The notes under the pieces are model-generated. The model was given only the letters and a program-made list of their open reading frames with translations, had not been told where the DNA came from and searched no databases. From contig NC_054884.1 of the NCBI RefSeq assembly GCF_018320785.1, positions 20,771,667-20,835,666 on the forward strand: 64,000 nucleotides of DNA, in the 5' to 3' direction. A program made the position numbers and the translations under genes. Origin of the DNA: Cheilinus undulatus (Eukaryota > Chordata > Actinopteri > Labriformes > Labridae). Positions 1 through 14,300 of the stretch are shown here, in pieces (positions within the stretch are counted from its first letter, which is position 1; each line of letters starts with the position of its first letter).

Positions 1-2050
1 CTTCTTTGAAGGGAGCATTACTGACAGTTTCAGGCTGGGATCCATTAATGAGTCAGATGGTGCTTTGTGGTGGGTCCCCTCATAATAAGAGTGCTGGTTA
101 TGTTTAGATTAGTCATCATCACATAATGAGGCCACACTGGCAGAGTTTGTTAGGTTAATAAGCTTGAGCCAATGTGGTGTCCTTGTTCACGGTTTTGAAA
201 TAAGACAGACTAAAATTGATTCATTCGAAAAGCCAACAAAAGGGAGTTTCTGTAGCTCTGTGATATAAAGAGAAGGTGAGGACTGAAATATCCTTGATTT
301 GTGAAGATTTATTAAACCAAGGACAAAAAATTGAGCAGTCACACAAGGACTGAAGTAATAGCATGGATTCAATTTCTGTTATCACAGTGAAGATGATACT
401 GACTGTACAAGAAAGAAGCTTCTCTGGATGAAACAACAATCCCTCACAGGTTACCTTTCACTTTCACAGACAGACTCCTCCTTCCAGTTAAAGCCTGGCT
501 ACACTGCAACAGTCCAAACAGAACAGACTTTTCATGCAAGGGACTTGGAGAACATATGGCTTTGATTAGAGGGCAGGGCCGAGAGAAACTCCAATGGAAA
601 CAGCAAAGAAAGAGAGCGAGAGAGGCTGTATATGTGAGAGTGTGCATACAGTCTGTTTGTGTGAGCTTTATGGAGGGAGAGGGGCTGACTCAAGAATGGG
701 TGACTGTGTTTTCATGGTGGATTAGTGTGTGAATGGTGAGTGTGGTGTGTGTATGTCTGCGTGCAAGCGCTGATGAACAAGGCTAGAAAAAGATGAGTCA
801 AAGAGGGGACTGTGCCAAAACAGAGGGACAAAATGAAAAGAGCGCCGACTCTTTAGTCATCACTGGAGGGGTTTTCATGAAACAAACAACATGCTTGAAG
901 CATCAAACCAACTGAATGCATGATCAGCGTTTTTTTTTTTTTGTTTTTTTTTTTTTTTTTGCAATAGCATAATGAATTATTGAGAGGAAGGTAAAGCATA
1001 AGACAATCACAGGACATACCATATTCCTGTAAAATGTTTATTCTGTTAAGCCTCCTAAGCAACCAGTTCTCTGTCAAAGCCCAGACAAAGTCATAGGTCT
1101 ATATCTGAGACAACTCAGAGCAAAGGGAAAATCTGGTTCTAACAATGCAGCCAGAAATCTCATGTGTTCTGGTTTATATCTGGATGAGAACGTGCACTAA
1201 CTGCTTCTCTATTTTTCCATGAAATGCACATGGATACCGTTAGCTTATGACTGTGAGAAGTGCTGAAGGAAAAGGGATAAGAACAAATGATGCATGCATT
1301 CAAATGACTGGCTGGGACACAAAAACATTTTCTACACACCAAAATGCTTTTAGACTCAGAAGATATTTAACTTTACCAACAGATTCACATGATATGATAA
1401 GTACCTGTTGTTCAATTTGATTCAGCCTGCAAGGTTTTCTTATAAAGTGGAGGAGGATGGAGTGAAGAGCAAGGACACCATAGCTCATTTAAAACATGCA
1501 GAACAGCGATAAACAAATAATAAACTGTGAGTTAGAGCCAATATACTAAAATATAGCTGTTTCTTACAACTGCATGTCTTATGGTAGATGCAACATTTAA
1601 CAAGTTTTTGCACACCAAAGTTCCCCCCAATATTCTGGCCTGTTTCTAAGTAAATACTTACAATGCCTTATTCAAATATGCACACCTGAAAATGTATGGA
1701 ACATTTAACAATAGACTGCCCCTAAAATCTCACATAAGTACAGGATATGATAGAAAAACGGACAGCAGTTCATGTCTGTTTATGCATTTGCATCAGTGAT
1801 AAATGTCACTGCAAACACTAATCTGAAACATGCCCAGTTTGAGAATGAGAATGACCAATCAGCATCATTTTAAGAGAAAGAGCTGTACTGCAAGCCAGTA
1901 AACAATGGCGACTGGTGTAGCATTTAGCTGGGGTGTAGCTATAGCAGCAGTTTCTTTAAATCAGAACTGGAGCATATTTCTGTGTAGAACCACACTGGAG
2001 GCTTTTATCACTGAGAACAAGCCTTGCCCTTCTCCAGCTGATTTTTATTT
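1..2050. other. Intergenic, nothing recognised
   Basis: AT-rich sequence with short stop-riddled frames on both strands. The only distinctive item is an interrupted poly-T tract at about 930-960. Confidence 0.5.
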
Positions 2051-2054
2051 ATAA

Positions 2055-2230
2055 ACATAAAATGCTAGCTTGGTGCGCTGGTAGTCCGTATGCCCCATTT
2101 ACAGAGGCTGCTGGGGCAGTAGGCAGTCTGGATTCAAATCTCCCTGGTGGTTCCTTTACCATATGTGACTCCAAGCTCTCTGCCTTCCCTATCTCTCCAC
2201 TGTCCTATTCTTCCCAGGGCAAATTTGATC
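2055..2230 (+). repeat. tRNA-derived SINE (degraded)
   Basis: A-box-like TAGCTTGGTGCGCTGG and B-box-like GGATTCAAATC are spaced as in a tRNA. They are followed by the pyrimidine-rich body ending in TCTCCACTGTCCT. The body resembles the SINE near 53880, so both may be one family. Confidence 0.55.
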
Positions 2231-5200
2231 ATTCCAAGCAATTTAGGGCCTCATTTTTAGCTTGCAACATTGAAATAACTTTCTCTTCATTTAAATTTTT
2301 CAACCAACCACATTTGTTTCGCCAACTGTCTCCACTGCAACTGTGCTAACTGACTAAATCATGTTTTCATTGCTCTACTTGGCCTGTTATGAATGTCACA
2401 GACATAACTTTCATCCAATAACCCTCTGAGATCTTTATGAAAGGTTCTGCTCTTCCCTAACCCAGACTATGGGTGGTAACCTATTTGGACGTGTCACACA
2501 TCCAATGCAATCTTCACCTCCCCAAACCCCTCGGTTGACCGACAGGAATCAATTCAATCAAGCTGATTCTGTTGCTTATGTTTGCTTGCATTGGCTGCAG
2601 TTAGGGGGCACTGTAAGATCTCACCGGTTGCAATCGTGACAAAAAAACGTCCATCTGCTCACTTCAGTATATTTCACTGTGTTCTCGCATCAGCAAACAC
2701 CAACTTCACACAGAATTTTTGCTCTGGGGCTGGTACGAAAAGTTTAAAAGTAGAGGTGAAAATCTGATTTTTGCATTCACACAGGAAGTTTTCTTGAATT
2801 TTGTGAATTAAGGATACACTATTAGTGACAATATTGCAGCTCCCCATTCAACATCGTGAACAGTTGTTAATTCAAGGACTTACATGCAGCCTTTGACCCA
2901 GTTTTTGGTGCAAAAAATCAAAGAAAAATGGAAAAAAAAGTCTTTAATCATTGATGGTCACAAATACATCAGACATAAGTCCAAACACCCTAGCGCAGAG
3001 CTGGCTTACAAGTATGTTGTGGAGAGAGTGCTTGCACAGAAGGAAGAGGATGCAAACACATGCTGCCCAGACAGAAAACACAGTAGTTCTATCACAGTCT
3101 TGCCAGTAAGCTTGCTATAGAACAGCTGAAAAAAAATGTAAAATAAGCTCAGAAAATGGAGGTAACTTTTGAAAATGAAAACAAAGCTTAACCGACCCCA
3201 AGTATCCAGATGACATGCTAAGTGAGAACCTCTTGTACGGCCATTAAGATTGAATTGTTTTGATTTAAAGGTGAATGGTTGAATGTGGCTGCAAATCAAC
3301 ACTCTCTGAAAAAATAAAAAAACTCTTATGTAATCAAGAGAAAATGTGGAGTTGTGTCACAGCTGAAAAAACTGCGGTCCTGTGATTGAAATATAAACAA
3401 TAAGGTTGAAAACAACAAGTCCAACCAGTCTCCCATCCCTGTCTGTTATAACTAAAAACACCACCACACCTTCTCTCCACCAGCAAAGACAAAAAAGAGC
3501 AGCAACACTGAAATTATCTTTTAAAAATAATTGTTTCAAATGGGTTTGACTCTTAACTGTCTTTTTCTCTATAAATTTGTAGTGCATCTTTGCTGTACAG
3601 GGTCTATCCATTAGCCAATGTTCCAATGTGTAAACAAACAAATCCTACACTTCTGTTACTGATTCTGATCCGATGTGTTTCATTTAACATGCAGTTTCAT
3701 TTTATATGCATTTGGAGCTGAGGAATATGTGCAAAAGAGCTAAAAGTAACAAGGTCTCAGGGGGCTGCCTAAGGGACTCCGCTTATGTAAACAATGACAT
3801 GACCTGTCACCCTTTAACACTAACAGGCGCGCGTGCACATGCGATATCATAGTAAATGGGAGAATAAGTTGCTTACTACCCTAACCCTAACCTACGCAGA
3901 AGAAAACTACATCATTTTGGTTGATTTTATCTCATTGTCACCATGCAATAACAACTTTAATAGTGATTTTAGTCTCATGTGCAACAGTGCAAGGCGAAGC
4001 AGGCGTGAGAAAACAATTACTGACTTTTTTTCCGGACTTTTTCAAGCAAAGATACCCACAAACCCCCGCAAGAAACGAGTAGTACCTCGTTTTACTGTTG
4101 AGGGTTTTCATAAATGGGTTTCAGTTTGCCAGCCGAGGTGAGTCAAGCTTACCAACTTTTTGGCCAACATTTCTTTCTAATATTATGCAAACACAAGTAG
4201 CAATGACGCAACTGTATGGCTGTTTTATTTGGACTTTGGGGTTTCGACAGCAGTTAGCTAACCTTTGGCAAAGTGCGTTAACTTTACAAACAAACCGACC
4301 CAGACACCGCATGCTACGCTGCTTAGGAACAAGCCGCCCAAACTTTTACTTACGTTAAAATTCAGTGACGACTTTTAAGAAGAACTTACCCATTAGTGAT
4401 GTGAAGCAACGTAAGCACTCATTAAAACACCGCACAATGATATCTCCACAAAAGTTTCTGTTGACTGTCTCGCTCTGCAGCAGCGCTCGCGGACAGGGAG
4501 ACAGTTGATGCAGCAGCAGCTCGTGCCGCGGTGGGAAACCGGTGGTGCATTCACTTGCTCCTCGGAATAATGTACTTCGCAATCAAAATCATTCACAAGC
4601 CATACTTCTTGGGACCGGTTAGATTGGCACTTGCTACTTTTAAACTTTGAAGCACGCACCTTGGCTACTTGCTTGCAAACAATGCGGCAGAATACTCGAC
4701 AGAAATGTTGTGTGGACATATAAAAAGAAAGTTTGCATAGTCTGTCTGATATCTGGGAAAATCCCAGGAATTTGTCAAGTAGCATGAAGGCAACTGCATG
4801 GTAAACTCAATCACAAAGGAATATGATGTTATAGAATAGTAAACTGAGTGCTACAGTTATCTGTTTTGAAGACATCGCTTTTAAGTCATTGGACGAGAAC
4901 GAGGAAATGCAGGGGTAAGTCTAGTTACCACACTATTATTAATGCAACCGTTCTTTGGTATAATGTATTTTTTACGTAATTTCTTCCCCCCTCTACGAGC
5001 AGATTCTGAGGAGGAAATTTGATCGGACAGAGGTAACAAGGCTGATATGCCAGGTGAAAAAAGTGTGTCCATCATGCTCCTTTTAGACATGATGCTATTT
5101 AAAGAAGTCACACTTGCTCAGGTGATAGGTTCATGTTGAAAATGCAGTGGCATTGTTGTGTTTTGTTCCCCTTCCATGTGAGTTTTAATCATGTGTCAAC

Positions 5201-6190
5201 CCTCACTGCAATAAATTCAACAGTGCCTGAATGCAGCATCTCGTTTTCTCTCAGTAGCTGAACTGTGGACAGGGGACAATGAGTGTGGTGCCTTTGTGTG
5301 TCACCACATTGGAATGTCTGGCTATAATTTTGCACCATAGTTGCTCCACCATATGAAGCTAGTCCCATGCATTGTTTTTCCCCGTAACTCAAAATGAGAG
5401 TTCATGTTACCTAACTTAATTAGCCGAGTTGTGGGCCCCCATTAATTTTAACTGGGTAGCCATGTAACATGATCATGTCTAATTATGGAACTACTTAAAA
5501 AGAAACTTGTAAAGTTTTATCCAGGCGAGAAGCACCTCATGCCATACTTACATGTTGGGACTTCACTGGGCCACTGCAAAATTTCACTTTTGCAATTACT
5601 CCGCTCCTGAATGCACCTCTGCCCCGCCCCCTGCCAGGACAGCAAAAGCACGTGCCTGTAAGAGAGGTTCGTTTCCATTTCACAGCCTATAACTGCATTT
5701 ATTTCAGCTTGGAAAATGAGGGATAGATTTTCCAATTCCCTCCCGCTCCTCTGATGGGAAGTCTGATGCCATCCGTGAGGAATGTGCAACCCGTGTATTC
5801 CTCCAACTCCTCTCCACCAAGAAGCGCGAAAAAAAAACTTTGGGAATCCCCAGCTCACTGATAAAAGGCAGGGATGGTGTCTTTTCCTGCATTATAAACC
5901 ATGTTTAAACACAAACTCTTAATTAAACAACTTTTACATTTGAAAACATGCTAAGGTGAGGTAACGTGAGAGTTTTACAAAGGAAATTATGACTCAGTAT
6001 GGAGGAAGTGATCTGCAGGGCTGTCTGCAGAAACTCTGAGGCCCATGCAAAGACAGAATTACTATTACAATTGTGACTGTGACCCATTATAAGGTAAACT
6101 TTGAGTAACACCCTGAAAACTGGACCAACAGGGACTGTCATGACATTGTATCCAAACTACTTTATATGGAGTTGCCCTCCTTTTGTACTG
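2231..6190. other. Intergenic, no confirmed gene
   Basis: No recognisable protein. It holds one short candidate exon (3977-4138, listed separately) and a CpG-enriched patch near 4430-4560. A double CCCTAA motif near 3878 is too short to be more than chance. Confidence 0.4.
3977..4138 (+). other. Candidate coding exon, unrecognised (PIP-box-like)
   Basis: An ATG-initiated open frame, basic and ending at a consensus donor (GAG|GTGAGT). It contains KTITDFFSGLF, which resembles a PCNA-interacting motif, then NPRKKRVVPRF. No continuing exon with a matching phase was found downstream, so it may be a relic or chance. Confidence 0.15.
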
Positions 6191-6202
6191 TTCTTTAAGC
6201 CT

Positions 6203-6570
6203 TACCACAAGATTTTGGAGGGGTTTTTTTTTTGTGGGAATTTGTGGTCATTCAATCTGTAAAGCATTTAAGAGGTCAGGCACTGATCTGGACAAGAAGA
6301 CAACCCTTCAGTTCATCTAAAAGGTGCTAAATGGGGTTTAGGTCAGGGCTCTGTGCATGCCAGTCAAGTGGACCCTTGGAAGAATAGTCAATTTTTGCAC
6401 TAGGGCTAATGGGGATCCTTAAAAAGAAAGAAAGAGTGTTCTTCCACACTGAACTCATCAAACCATGTCTTTATAGTCCTTGCATTTTGCACTGGGGAAC
6501 AGTCATGTTGGAATAGAAAAGGGACATCCCCAAACTGTTGCAACATTGTTGGAAGCATAACATTTCCAAA
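6203..6570 (-). mobile_element. Tc1-like transposon relic (family of 43935-44757)
   Basis: On the minus strand it carries the decayed C-terminal half of a Tc1 transposase. Recognisable stretches are GTCAGGGCTCTGTGCATGCC, ACTCATCAAACCATGTCT and CAGTCATGTTGGAATAG. Transposase frame is broken and no terminal repeats remain. Confidence 0.65.
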
Positions 6571-6599
6571 ATGTATTTATATGCCATGTCTGATCATGA

Positions 6600-7065
6600 C
6601 CCTGAAGACATGTTGCTCTAATAAAGCTGCACTCAGCTCTTGTTCAGGGCTTCTTTTGTATGTATTGTTGCATCAATACAACTTGGCCAGGAGCTAAACA
6701 GCCTGTGACACTGCTTGAATGTTATGAAGCCCAGGTTGCTTTGATAGCAGCATTCACCTCATCTCTATTGTTGGGTATGGTGTCTCTCATCTCCCTCTTT
6801 TTTTCCTATACCAAGCCCAAGTTCTTGAATCTGCTTTGTTTGAAAATCCTCTAAAGGTTGAGCTCATCCCTGTTGCTTGTGCACCTTTTCTTACCACACG
6901 TTTCCCTTCCAGTCAACAATCAATGAAAATGCTTTAATACAGCCACTGAGAACAGCCTGCCTTATCAGCAATGCCCTTCTGTGGCTTACCCTCCTTTAAA
7001 GGGTGTCATTAATTGTACTCTGGACAATAGTGAGGCCAGGAGTCTTGGGGGACTAAGGGCTCAGG
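6600..7065 (-). mobile_element. Probable second DNA-transposon relic
   Basis: Sequence such as CCTTCTGTGGCTTACCCTCC followed by GGGTGTCATTAATTG resembles antisense transposase of fish Tc1/mariner-type elements. It abuts the preceding relic. Boundaries are uncertain. Confidence 0.4.
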
Positions 7066-9329
7066 AAACCCTTTGCAAATTTGACTATTATACAATATTT
7101 TATTATTCATTATTTATTTAATAGTGGATATTTGATTTCCATGAGCTGTAAGCCGTAATCATCAAGATAAAAACAAAAAAATCTTGATATATTTCTCTTT
7201 ATATGTGATCAATTAAAAAATTATGGAAGTTTAACTTTTTGAATTAAATCATGGGGGGAAATGAAATTGCATAGGATATTCTAATTTATACACCTGTACA
7301 TTCAAGTTTTACCTTAGATAAGACTCATGAATAAAAATCTTATATTGTCTTTTAAGCATGCAGTTAACATCAGAATTAATGGATTTGTCCACTAATGTTT
7401 AAAAAGAAGAATAAATAATCCTATAATCTGAACAAATGTGCCAGTCAGGTCTGCTTTCATTGAGGCTCCAGACCATTTACGCTCCTCCATTGCTCCCATC
7501 TGGCTAAAAGTGACACCTGCATGCATTGACGTCAAAGAGAGGACACAAAGAGGTTGAAAAATCACAGATATCACACCAAGGAAGGTGTCAATATAGCTCA
7601 GCCGTACTTCCTCATCAATACAGGTGTAAAATGGTAAAAAAAAAAAAAAAACAGTTTTCTCCTTTTGTAACTGATACACAGCAAATTTAAAGAGCACAGC
7701 AGAAGTGCTGAATTCCTTGTTTCAATTCCGGTCACACCTTCTTCAATGAGTCATACTCAGTGATTTGTCTGACTTAAGTGTGTTATCAGTGACTAGACCA
7801 AGCAGCAATGACAGGAATTTATTTATTGATTTGTTGCTTATTTTGCACTAGATTAAATACTACACACTTTCAGAGTGCTTCAATCGTCCACCGGGTTCTC
7901 TTTATTTGTATCCCTGCTTTATATATAAACACTTTTTTTTATTTTATTGTGTATTTCTCTTGCTTTGTTTTATACATTTCTTTGGACATGTGTAAAGAAT
8001 AATAGCAAAATCATTTAACCAAAAATAATTAGAGCATTAAAACTACAGCAGGTGAAGCTACTGATCAGAACATATGAGAGGGAGTGTTTGTTTTTGTATG
8101 TACTGCCCTCTGCTGTCAGTATAGACTTATTACAGGTGCATCGAGCCACAGCCATCCTATTCAACTTTATGTCTGACGTTTAATGCCAGAGTGATAAAGC
8201 AAATGAAAGCAGCAGATGAACTGTTAATGCTACTGCTATATTAATTATTTGTTTTTTTGTATAATTTAAACTTTATTACTATGATTAATTTAGAAAATTA
8301 TTAATTGAAAGTCAATCTCAACATCAGAAGAAAACAATTAGGACTCTAAGTGGTCCATTTATGTACAAGCTATCCTAACACTAAGTTCATCTCTGTAACA
8401 AAGAGTCTCTCTGTTCTCATTCAGCTTTTCACACTTGACTTAACTCAGAGCTGAGCTGAAGAATTACCAAGCAGCCGTGCTCCGACCCAGAGTAAAGTTT
8501 ATCTGCCTGCAGTCAGCCCTCCATGGAAGGTGCAGGCCTTTTGTTTTGCAAGATATGGGTTATATCACCACACAATGCTCTGCAGCCGCATGGCTGTACA
8601 ATGCCTCTCATACTGTGTTGTTTAAAAACAAAGGGGACATAAACAAAAGAGGATATGACCTGTATACATGTGTGCACACACAATGGTTACAGTCCTATTT
8701 AGCTAGGTACTATTCTGAGCACTGCTGTTAGCAGCTACCTGACTCAGTGTTTCAATGCACATGGAGACTAGTTTGTACAATTGTCACCTATTGAGTCATG
8801 AGTGAAATCGTGGGCTCTGGGACAATTAAGGAAGGAAACACAATTATGGTACACAGTCTGCATTTGTTCCACGAGTTTCAGCCATGTCAGACTGAAATTA
8901 TGATTCTGCCAAGATTTATCTAAAATACTGACAGCAGAAATATGCAGTATGATTACAACTGTAAGAGTCAGTGGTTTTCGGCTGGTTTAGCCTCAGGGCT
9001 CTCCACATTAATGAGATATGGTGCCCAATTAAATTGCTTAAGTTCTGCCAAAAAATTTCCAACCAATCAAATTTATTTAAGGAAAATGTAGCAAAACTTA
9101 CAGTAATGTGCATAAAGATATATCACGAGGCCTGATGTGCCATCGACACATGGCACAACACAGGATGGGGGGTTGGTCAGAGTCAAGTTCGACACATGTT
9201 GACACACATGTTGCTTGGCAGCCAAATTCAAGCTCAACTGAGTTTATTTTGTCCAGGCCTGTAGACTTCTGACAGTTTTCCAGCCATTAGAACATCCACA
9301 GCACAAGTAAGGGCTTGGGAATCCTAAGC
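7066..9329. other. Intergenic, nothing recognised
   Basis: Low-GC sequence without recognisable coding, RNA or repeat structure beyond short A/T runs. Confidence 0.45.
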
Positions 9330-10580
9330 CAGTGGTTTACGACCTTTTTTCCTTAGGGCTCCCCTACTCATATCTGATAAAAGCTAAGGCCCCCCAATGA
9401 CCAACTTGGAAAAATTAAACATCAATTTAAATTGTTTTCATTTCAAAAAATCCCAACATAATAGAACTACATAAACTTGTTCTTGGCTAAAGATTAATGT
9501 TTAAACTGTCCATTATTGCTTCTTGTATAAGAGCCACTCTTGAAAAAAATATTAAAGAGGATCAGTTAATTTTCAAAAAAAAACCCTCTTAATTCTCAAG
9601 TATCAAAAGTTTTTAAATAAAGAGAAAAAAACTATTTTTTTCTCTTTAAAAGTTGAAAATGTATGTATACCAAATGTAACATTTTTGAGATTATAAAGTT
9701 GAAAATCCAGCCACTGTTTTCAGTTTGGTTTCTTGAAGTTTCATTTGACTTATGCTGCTGTAAATTTCCAATTTTAAAAACTTGAAGTTTTTGAGTTTCA
9801 AGTGTCAAAATTTAAGACATCTTAAAATTGTAAACTTCATTTATTTTCTTGAAAATTTAAAACTTTTTAAGCTCTGAAATTCTGAGTTTGATTTCTTGTG
9901 AGATTATGTAAAAAAAAAAAAAAAATTCCCCCTTAAAAATTTCGACTTTTTTGATAAAAATAATGAATTCTAATGATCATTTTTTAGGTTGCTCTAAAAC
10001 ATGTTTTTTCTAAATATGGGTTTAAAAGAATATATATGTGCATCTATTTTGACAACATCAGAGCAGACAGGGTCACATACACCTCTTCTCTGCCCTAAAG
10101 GTGTGGACTTTGTTATTTTTGTACCAGATTATTTTCCCATGCCACTGGTAGTATACAAGGACATAAAGAGCACGACCAGGGTCGTGTCAGTCCTTCTGAT
10201 GGTGCCCTCAGGGGGGGCTTACTTGTCCTTATATTCCTTATTTCAGCCTAAATTTTTGGCCTTAACACAACTAAGTTTTTCACAGTACTGTATGACTGAA
10301 CAAAGAGACAAGACAATTATGTTTATTATAGATTCCCTGAGAGGACATTTAACTTGCTCTGCTTCCCATGAAAACATGTACATTATGACTTTAAATCATG
10401 AAAATGAGAAAATCATCATAGCCATGCTTCGTTATCCTAAGATATTGAGATAAATAAGTCTAGATCTTGAGAAAACAACATTTTTATGTGTCCTCTTCAG
10501 GCTTCCATAGAATCTCAGACTTTCGGACATGGACACGACCAACTTGAACAGCTCTGTGACCCACCATTTAAGAACCACTG
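9330..10580. mobile_element. Non-autonomous hAT-like element
   Basis: Left end CAGTGGTTTACGACCTTTTT and right end ACCATTTAAGAACCACTG are imperfect inverted copies of the CAGTGGTT-type hAT terminus. The interior lacks transposase. It contains degenerate A/T repeats and a minus-strand copy of the unclassified repeat family also found at 62165. Flanking 8-bp duplications are decayed. Confidence 0.5.
10090..10225 (-). repeat. Unclassified repeat family, copy 1
   Basis: The reverse complement shares GCATGGGAAAATAATCTG and AGTCCACACCTTTAGGGC with the copies near 18200 and 62340. No coding capacity. Confidence 0.65.
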
Positions 10581-11130
10581 GGTTAAAGAAACACCACTTA
10601 CAAAAGAGTTATAAATTCATTCAGAATTTATTATCAAATCATAATATACCAAATATAATTCAAAAAGTATGCAGAAATATAAACATCTTCAAGAATATAT
10701 ACTGTTGTAATACATGACAGAAATAGTAAAATAAATACTATGTAAGCATAGTTTAAATCCTAGAAACAGCTTAATTAGGTCTGTTAAGGCTGAGAGGTCC
10801 TGATAGAAAGGTTCACCATCTGATGGAAATATGTCACATCGTGCTTACGCTAGCAGCACTCAAGTCAACTAAAATACAATTCTGAGAAGTAAAAATGAAT
10901 GTCAAAGCAAATCAACCAATTACAACTTAAGATAAGCCTCCAAAGATGTAAAATAAATATGTTTCTTTATTATGAACACTGGCTTCAAAAAGTTATTGGG
11001 CCTTTTATTACTTCTGCACTCAGTAGTAAATCAGGGATTGTGGTAGATAACATCTTGAATCTAAGAAAGACGGTAATGGCCACAGATATATCTTTTTCAT
11101 TTTGTATTTAAAAGTAAGTAATAAGATATA

Positions 11131-11395
11131 AGTGATTGCATAAACATTCACCCCCTTTAAAATGACTGACCTGATTCAACAGAGGTCCAGCCAGCTGATG
11201 CTAGTAGTCTCACAATTGGTGAAATTGGGATCACCTGAGTCAAGTGATTGCAGTATAAAGACACCTGTGTCTGGAGGGTCTAGTCACTGGTTAATCAGTA
11301 TTCCTGGCTTACACCATGAAGACAAAAGAACACTCCAAGCAACTTAAAGAAAAGGTTATTGAAAAGTATGTCAGGGGATGGATACAAAAAAAATT
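11131..11395 (+). mobile_element. Tc1-like fragment (same family as 26632-28030)
   Basis: Closely parallels 26790-27060, including CTAGTAGTCTCACA, AAAGACACCTGTGTCTGGA and ATCAGTATTCCTGGCT. Covers the 5' part and start of the transposase region only; truncated on the right. Confidence 0.75.
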
Positions 11396-14300
11396 GTGCT
11401 CAGGCATGGTACGAATCAACCGTGCCAAATGTGAAAACAACCTAAATTGGGGAAAAAATGTTAACTCTACAGTTTTTTGTTTCCTAGTGGCACTTATCCT
11501 CTGCCATACTCATTTTAAATAAACAGTGTAGTGTGGTTTGTTGTAAAACATAACCTATGATCACAATTTTTGGAACCATTTGTTTACATGATTAAGTAAT
11601 AATACAAATCAATGCAAGCCTAAGTAAAACAAATGTGATTTTGCATAATTTTTGCACAGTTAAGATGAATTTCAAACAACTGCAAAAAAAGAGCATTTTT
11701 ACCAGCATGGAAATGACCATCGCTTTTATAAAGTATCATACAACATATAACAGACAGGACTTCAAATATTCTGGATTTTCTTTCATAAAGATAGAAAAAT
11801 GTGAAAATATAATACAGACAGAGTTTACATCACTGGCAAAAAGTGTCACATAAAACCCTATAATCACAAAAAATACAATAATGTGCAAACTAAAGGTTTG
11901 AGTTCACTAAATCAAAAGAAAAGCTAGTGTTGGAGGGGTCTGAGGATGGATGCATGCTGACACAGTTATTAACAGATGGATCAAAACAAAAACAGCAGTG
12001 TGTCAAGGACAGAAGGGTTGAATCAGCAGGGTATTTGAGGTTGCAGTTTAGGAGTCGTAACTGCCTTTCTCTTTTCTAAAATTACGTTGCACTGGACTAA
12101 ACATTTCTGCAACACTTGCAATGTGACTTCATGCGACTTGACAGCAGGAAATATCGAGCAAAATGCTTAAAATACAGTATGAGTCCTACAAGACAAAAAA
12201 AATAAATAAATAAAAAAAAAACTGAACAAGCAGGCTGCTGTGCTGGAAACCCATATATTTTGAAAAAAGGGTATTTCCACAAATAGTAACACATACAGAT
12301 CTTCTTTCCAAACATTGAAGCTGTGTAGAGTGGTACACAAGGAAGCCTTTTAATGCCTAAAGGGTAGAACACGATATTGCTTTTAGCACAAGATCCAATG
12401 TCTTTTGTCTAAGAAAAATATGTATATATTTTTAAAAAGGAGCCAAGAGTGGCCATGTTTTTAATCATTTATCAACAGTAGAATCTTAAGAAAGCAATTT
12501 TACCACACTGTAAAACCGAGCAAGTTGAAAATACTCAAATTATTTTTAGTAACTGATAATGGTAAAGTTTTAAATTGGTGGCAACAAAGTTTTTGAATAT
12601 GACTCCATGTTTCCAATCCACCTTATTTTATCTATTATCTTTCACATATTCTAATTTTCAACAGACATACCATCCACAGTAAGCTATGTTGAATGACTAC
12701 CAAACTGCAAGGTGTACTTTGAACTACAGGCAGGTTATTTGTAACTCAGTGGGCAACTTCACTCATGGTGGAAAAGTGTCTAATGCCCAAAGGCATTCTG
12801 GGAAAAATATGCATCATTAAATAATTTGACTCACAAAGTCATCTGCCCTCTGTATTTCTGCACGATCCATAAAAAAAGCAGGTCTGTATCAAAACAGGAA
12901 GTCAATTTTCTTTAGGTTAAGAGAGTAGAAAAAGCCAAAAAGCCACAAAAACGGTTTGGGTTGCAAAAGAAATTGTATTTTAAAATGTGATAAAACTGAT
13001 GCCATTAATCATGATTAACTACAGAAATCCTGAGATTAATTGCAATTAAAAATTGCAACCTTTTCACAGTCCTAAAGAAACACATTCATAATATGAGGAA
13101 CAGCTTTTGCCTCTTATAATTCATCTTGTTAATAAACAAAGTGTGTTTTCTTGAGAAAATACTGATATAATCAAGCATAACCACTCTTGGCTTCCATACA
13201 AAACCTGATATTTTAAGACTAATTTAGTTCTCACGTTTTTGTTTTTGCTATCTATACTGCCAAAATCTCTGCAAATCAGGCAGTAAGGCACACTGACACT
13301 TTATCATTTTGAGGCAATGATCAAAAATGTCATATATGTCTGTGTAGAGTGACTGAGACTAACACAAATTCAGTGCTACTCTGTTGTTGAACATTAATGC
13401 CAGCCTTCAAGTTAGCTTACAAAGTTTGACAGGTTCACTGCTACTCATCTGAAAGCTTTAGGGTTCATTTTGCAAAACCTGCACCATTATGATGAGGCTG
13501 CACGTCTCTTATTTCCTCCTTAGGTGCTTGCATTAATCCAGGGAACTATCATCTTTCACTCCCTGAAGTGTGCAGCTTATTTTTTTCATGATAGCTTCAT
13601 TTGTTGAATTATAGTGGCAGCTCACTGACACTTTTTCTCCCCTCCAGCAAAGACAAAGTGCAAACAACACCCCCCTTGGAGCATGGTATTTTTAGCCTGT
13701 CGAGATCACTTATAAGATGCGTTAGCTCCAAGCTGCCGGGAGTCAACATGAAAGAGCTGACTCCTCCTGAGGCAATGAAAACATCGGTGTGGCCTTCGCA
13801 GGAGATACAGGTCACGTCTTAGGCTCCCCAGAGAAAACTCATAGGACCTCATCTGTCTCACATGAATCATCAAGAATCGTTCCTTTGGGTTCTTTTTCAG
13901 GGTCAACCTACTTCATATTCATATTTAGCATCATCCCTGAGATCTGCAAAAGAACGAGATGCTGGTTACTGAGAACTACAGGAAGCTAAAGATGAAATTA
14001 TCTCCATAAGGCACATGAACAACATTCTTGAGAAATGATCAACTATGGTTGGACAATAATGGAAATAAGCTTATTATACTGTATTTGATTTTAAAAGGGG
14101 GGGTGGTGGTAAAAGAAATATCAAAATTAAATTACCATTGCAAATGAAAAGTCTTTAAGGGTTAGTATGCTTGGATTGGACATGTTAATTCATATTTCTG
14201 CTTCTTGAGCAGTAAGGCGAGAGATCCCTGAGAGAATCCTACAGCATTTTCAAGTAAAACTTCCTTTTATAAACTGTATATTCAGCTTAAAGTTTACTTT

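Noticed and set aside
2884-3120. 78-codon plus-strand frame rich in lysine
   Set aside because: No recognisable motif, promoter or exon structure; length is within chance for this AT-rich sequence.
3878-3893. Telomere-like CCCTAACCCTAACC
   Set aside because: Only about two units; too short to indicate an interstitial telomere or former chromosome end.
13601-13990. Overlapping open frames on both strands near 13.6-14.0 kb
   Set aside because: No family motif, competing frames of similar length, and no consistent splice-site set; not called as a gene.
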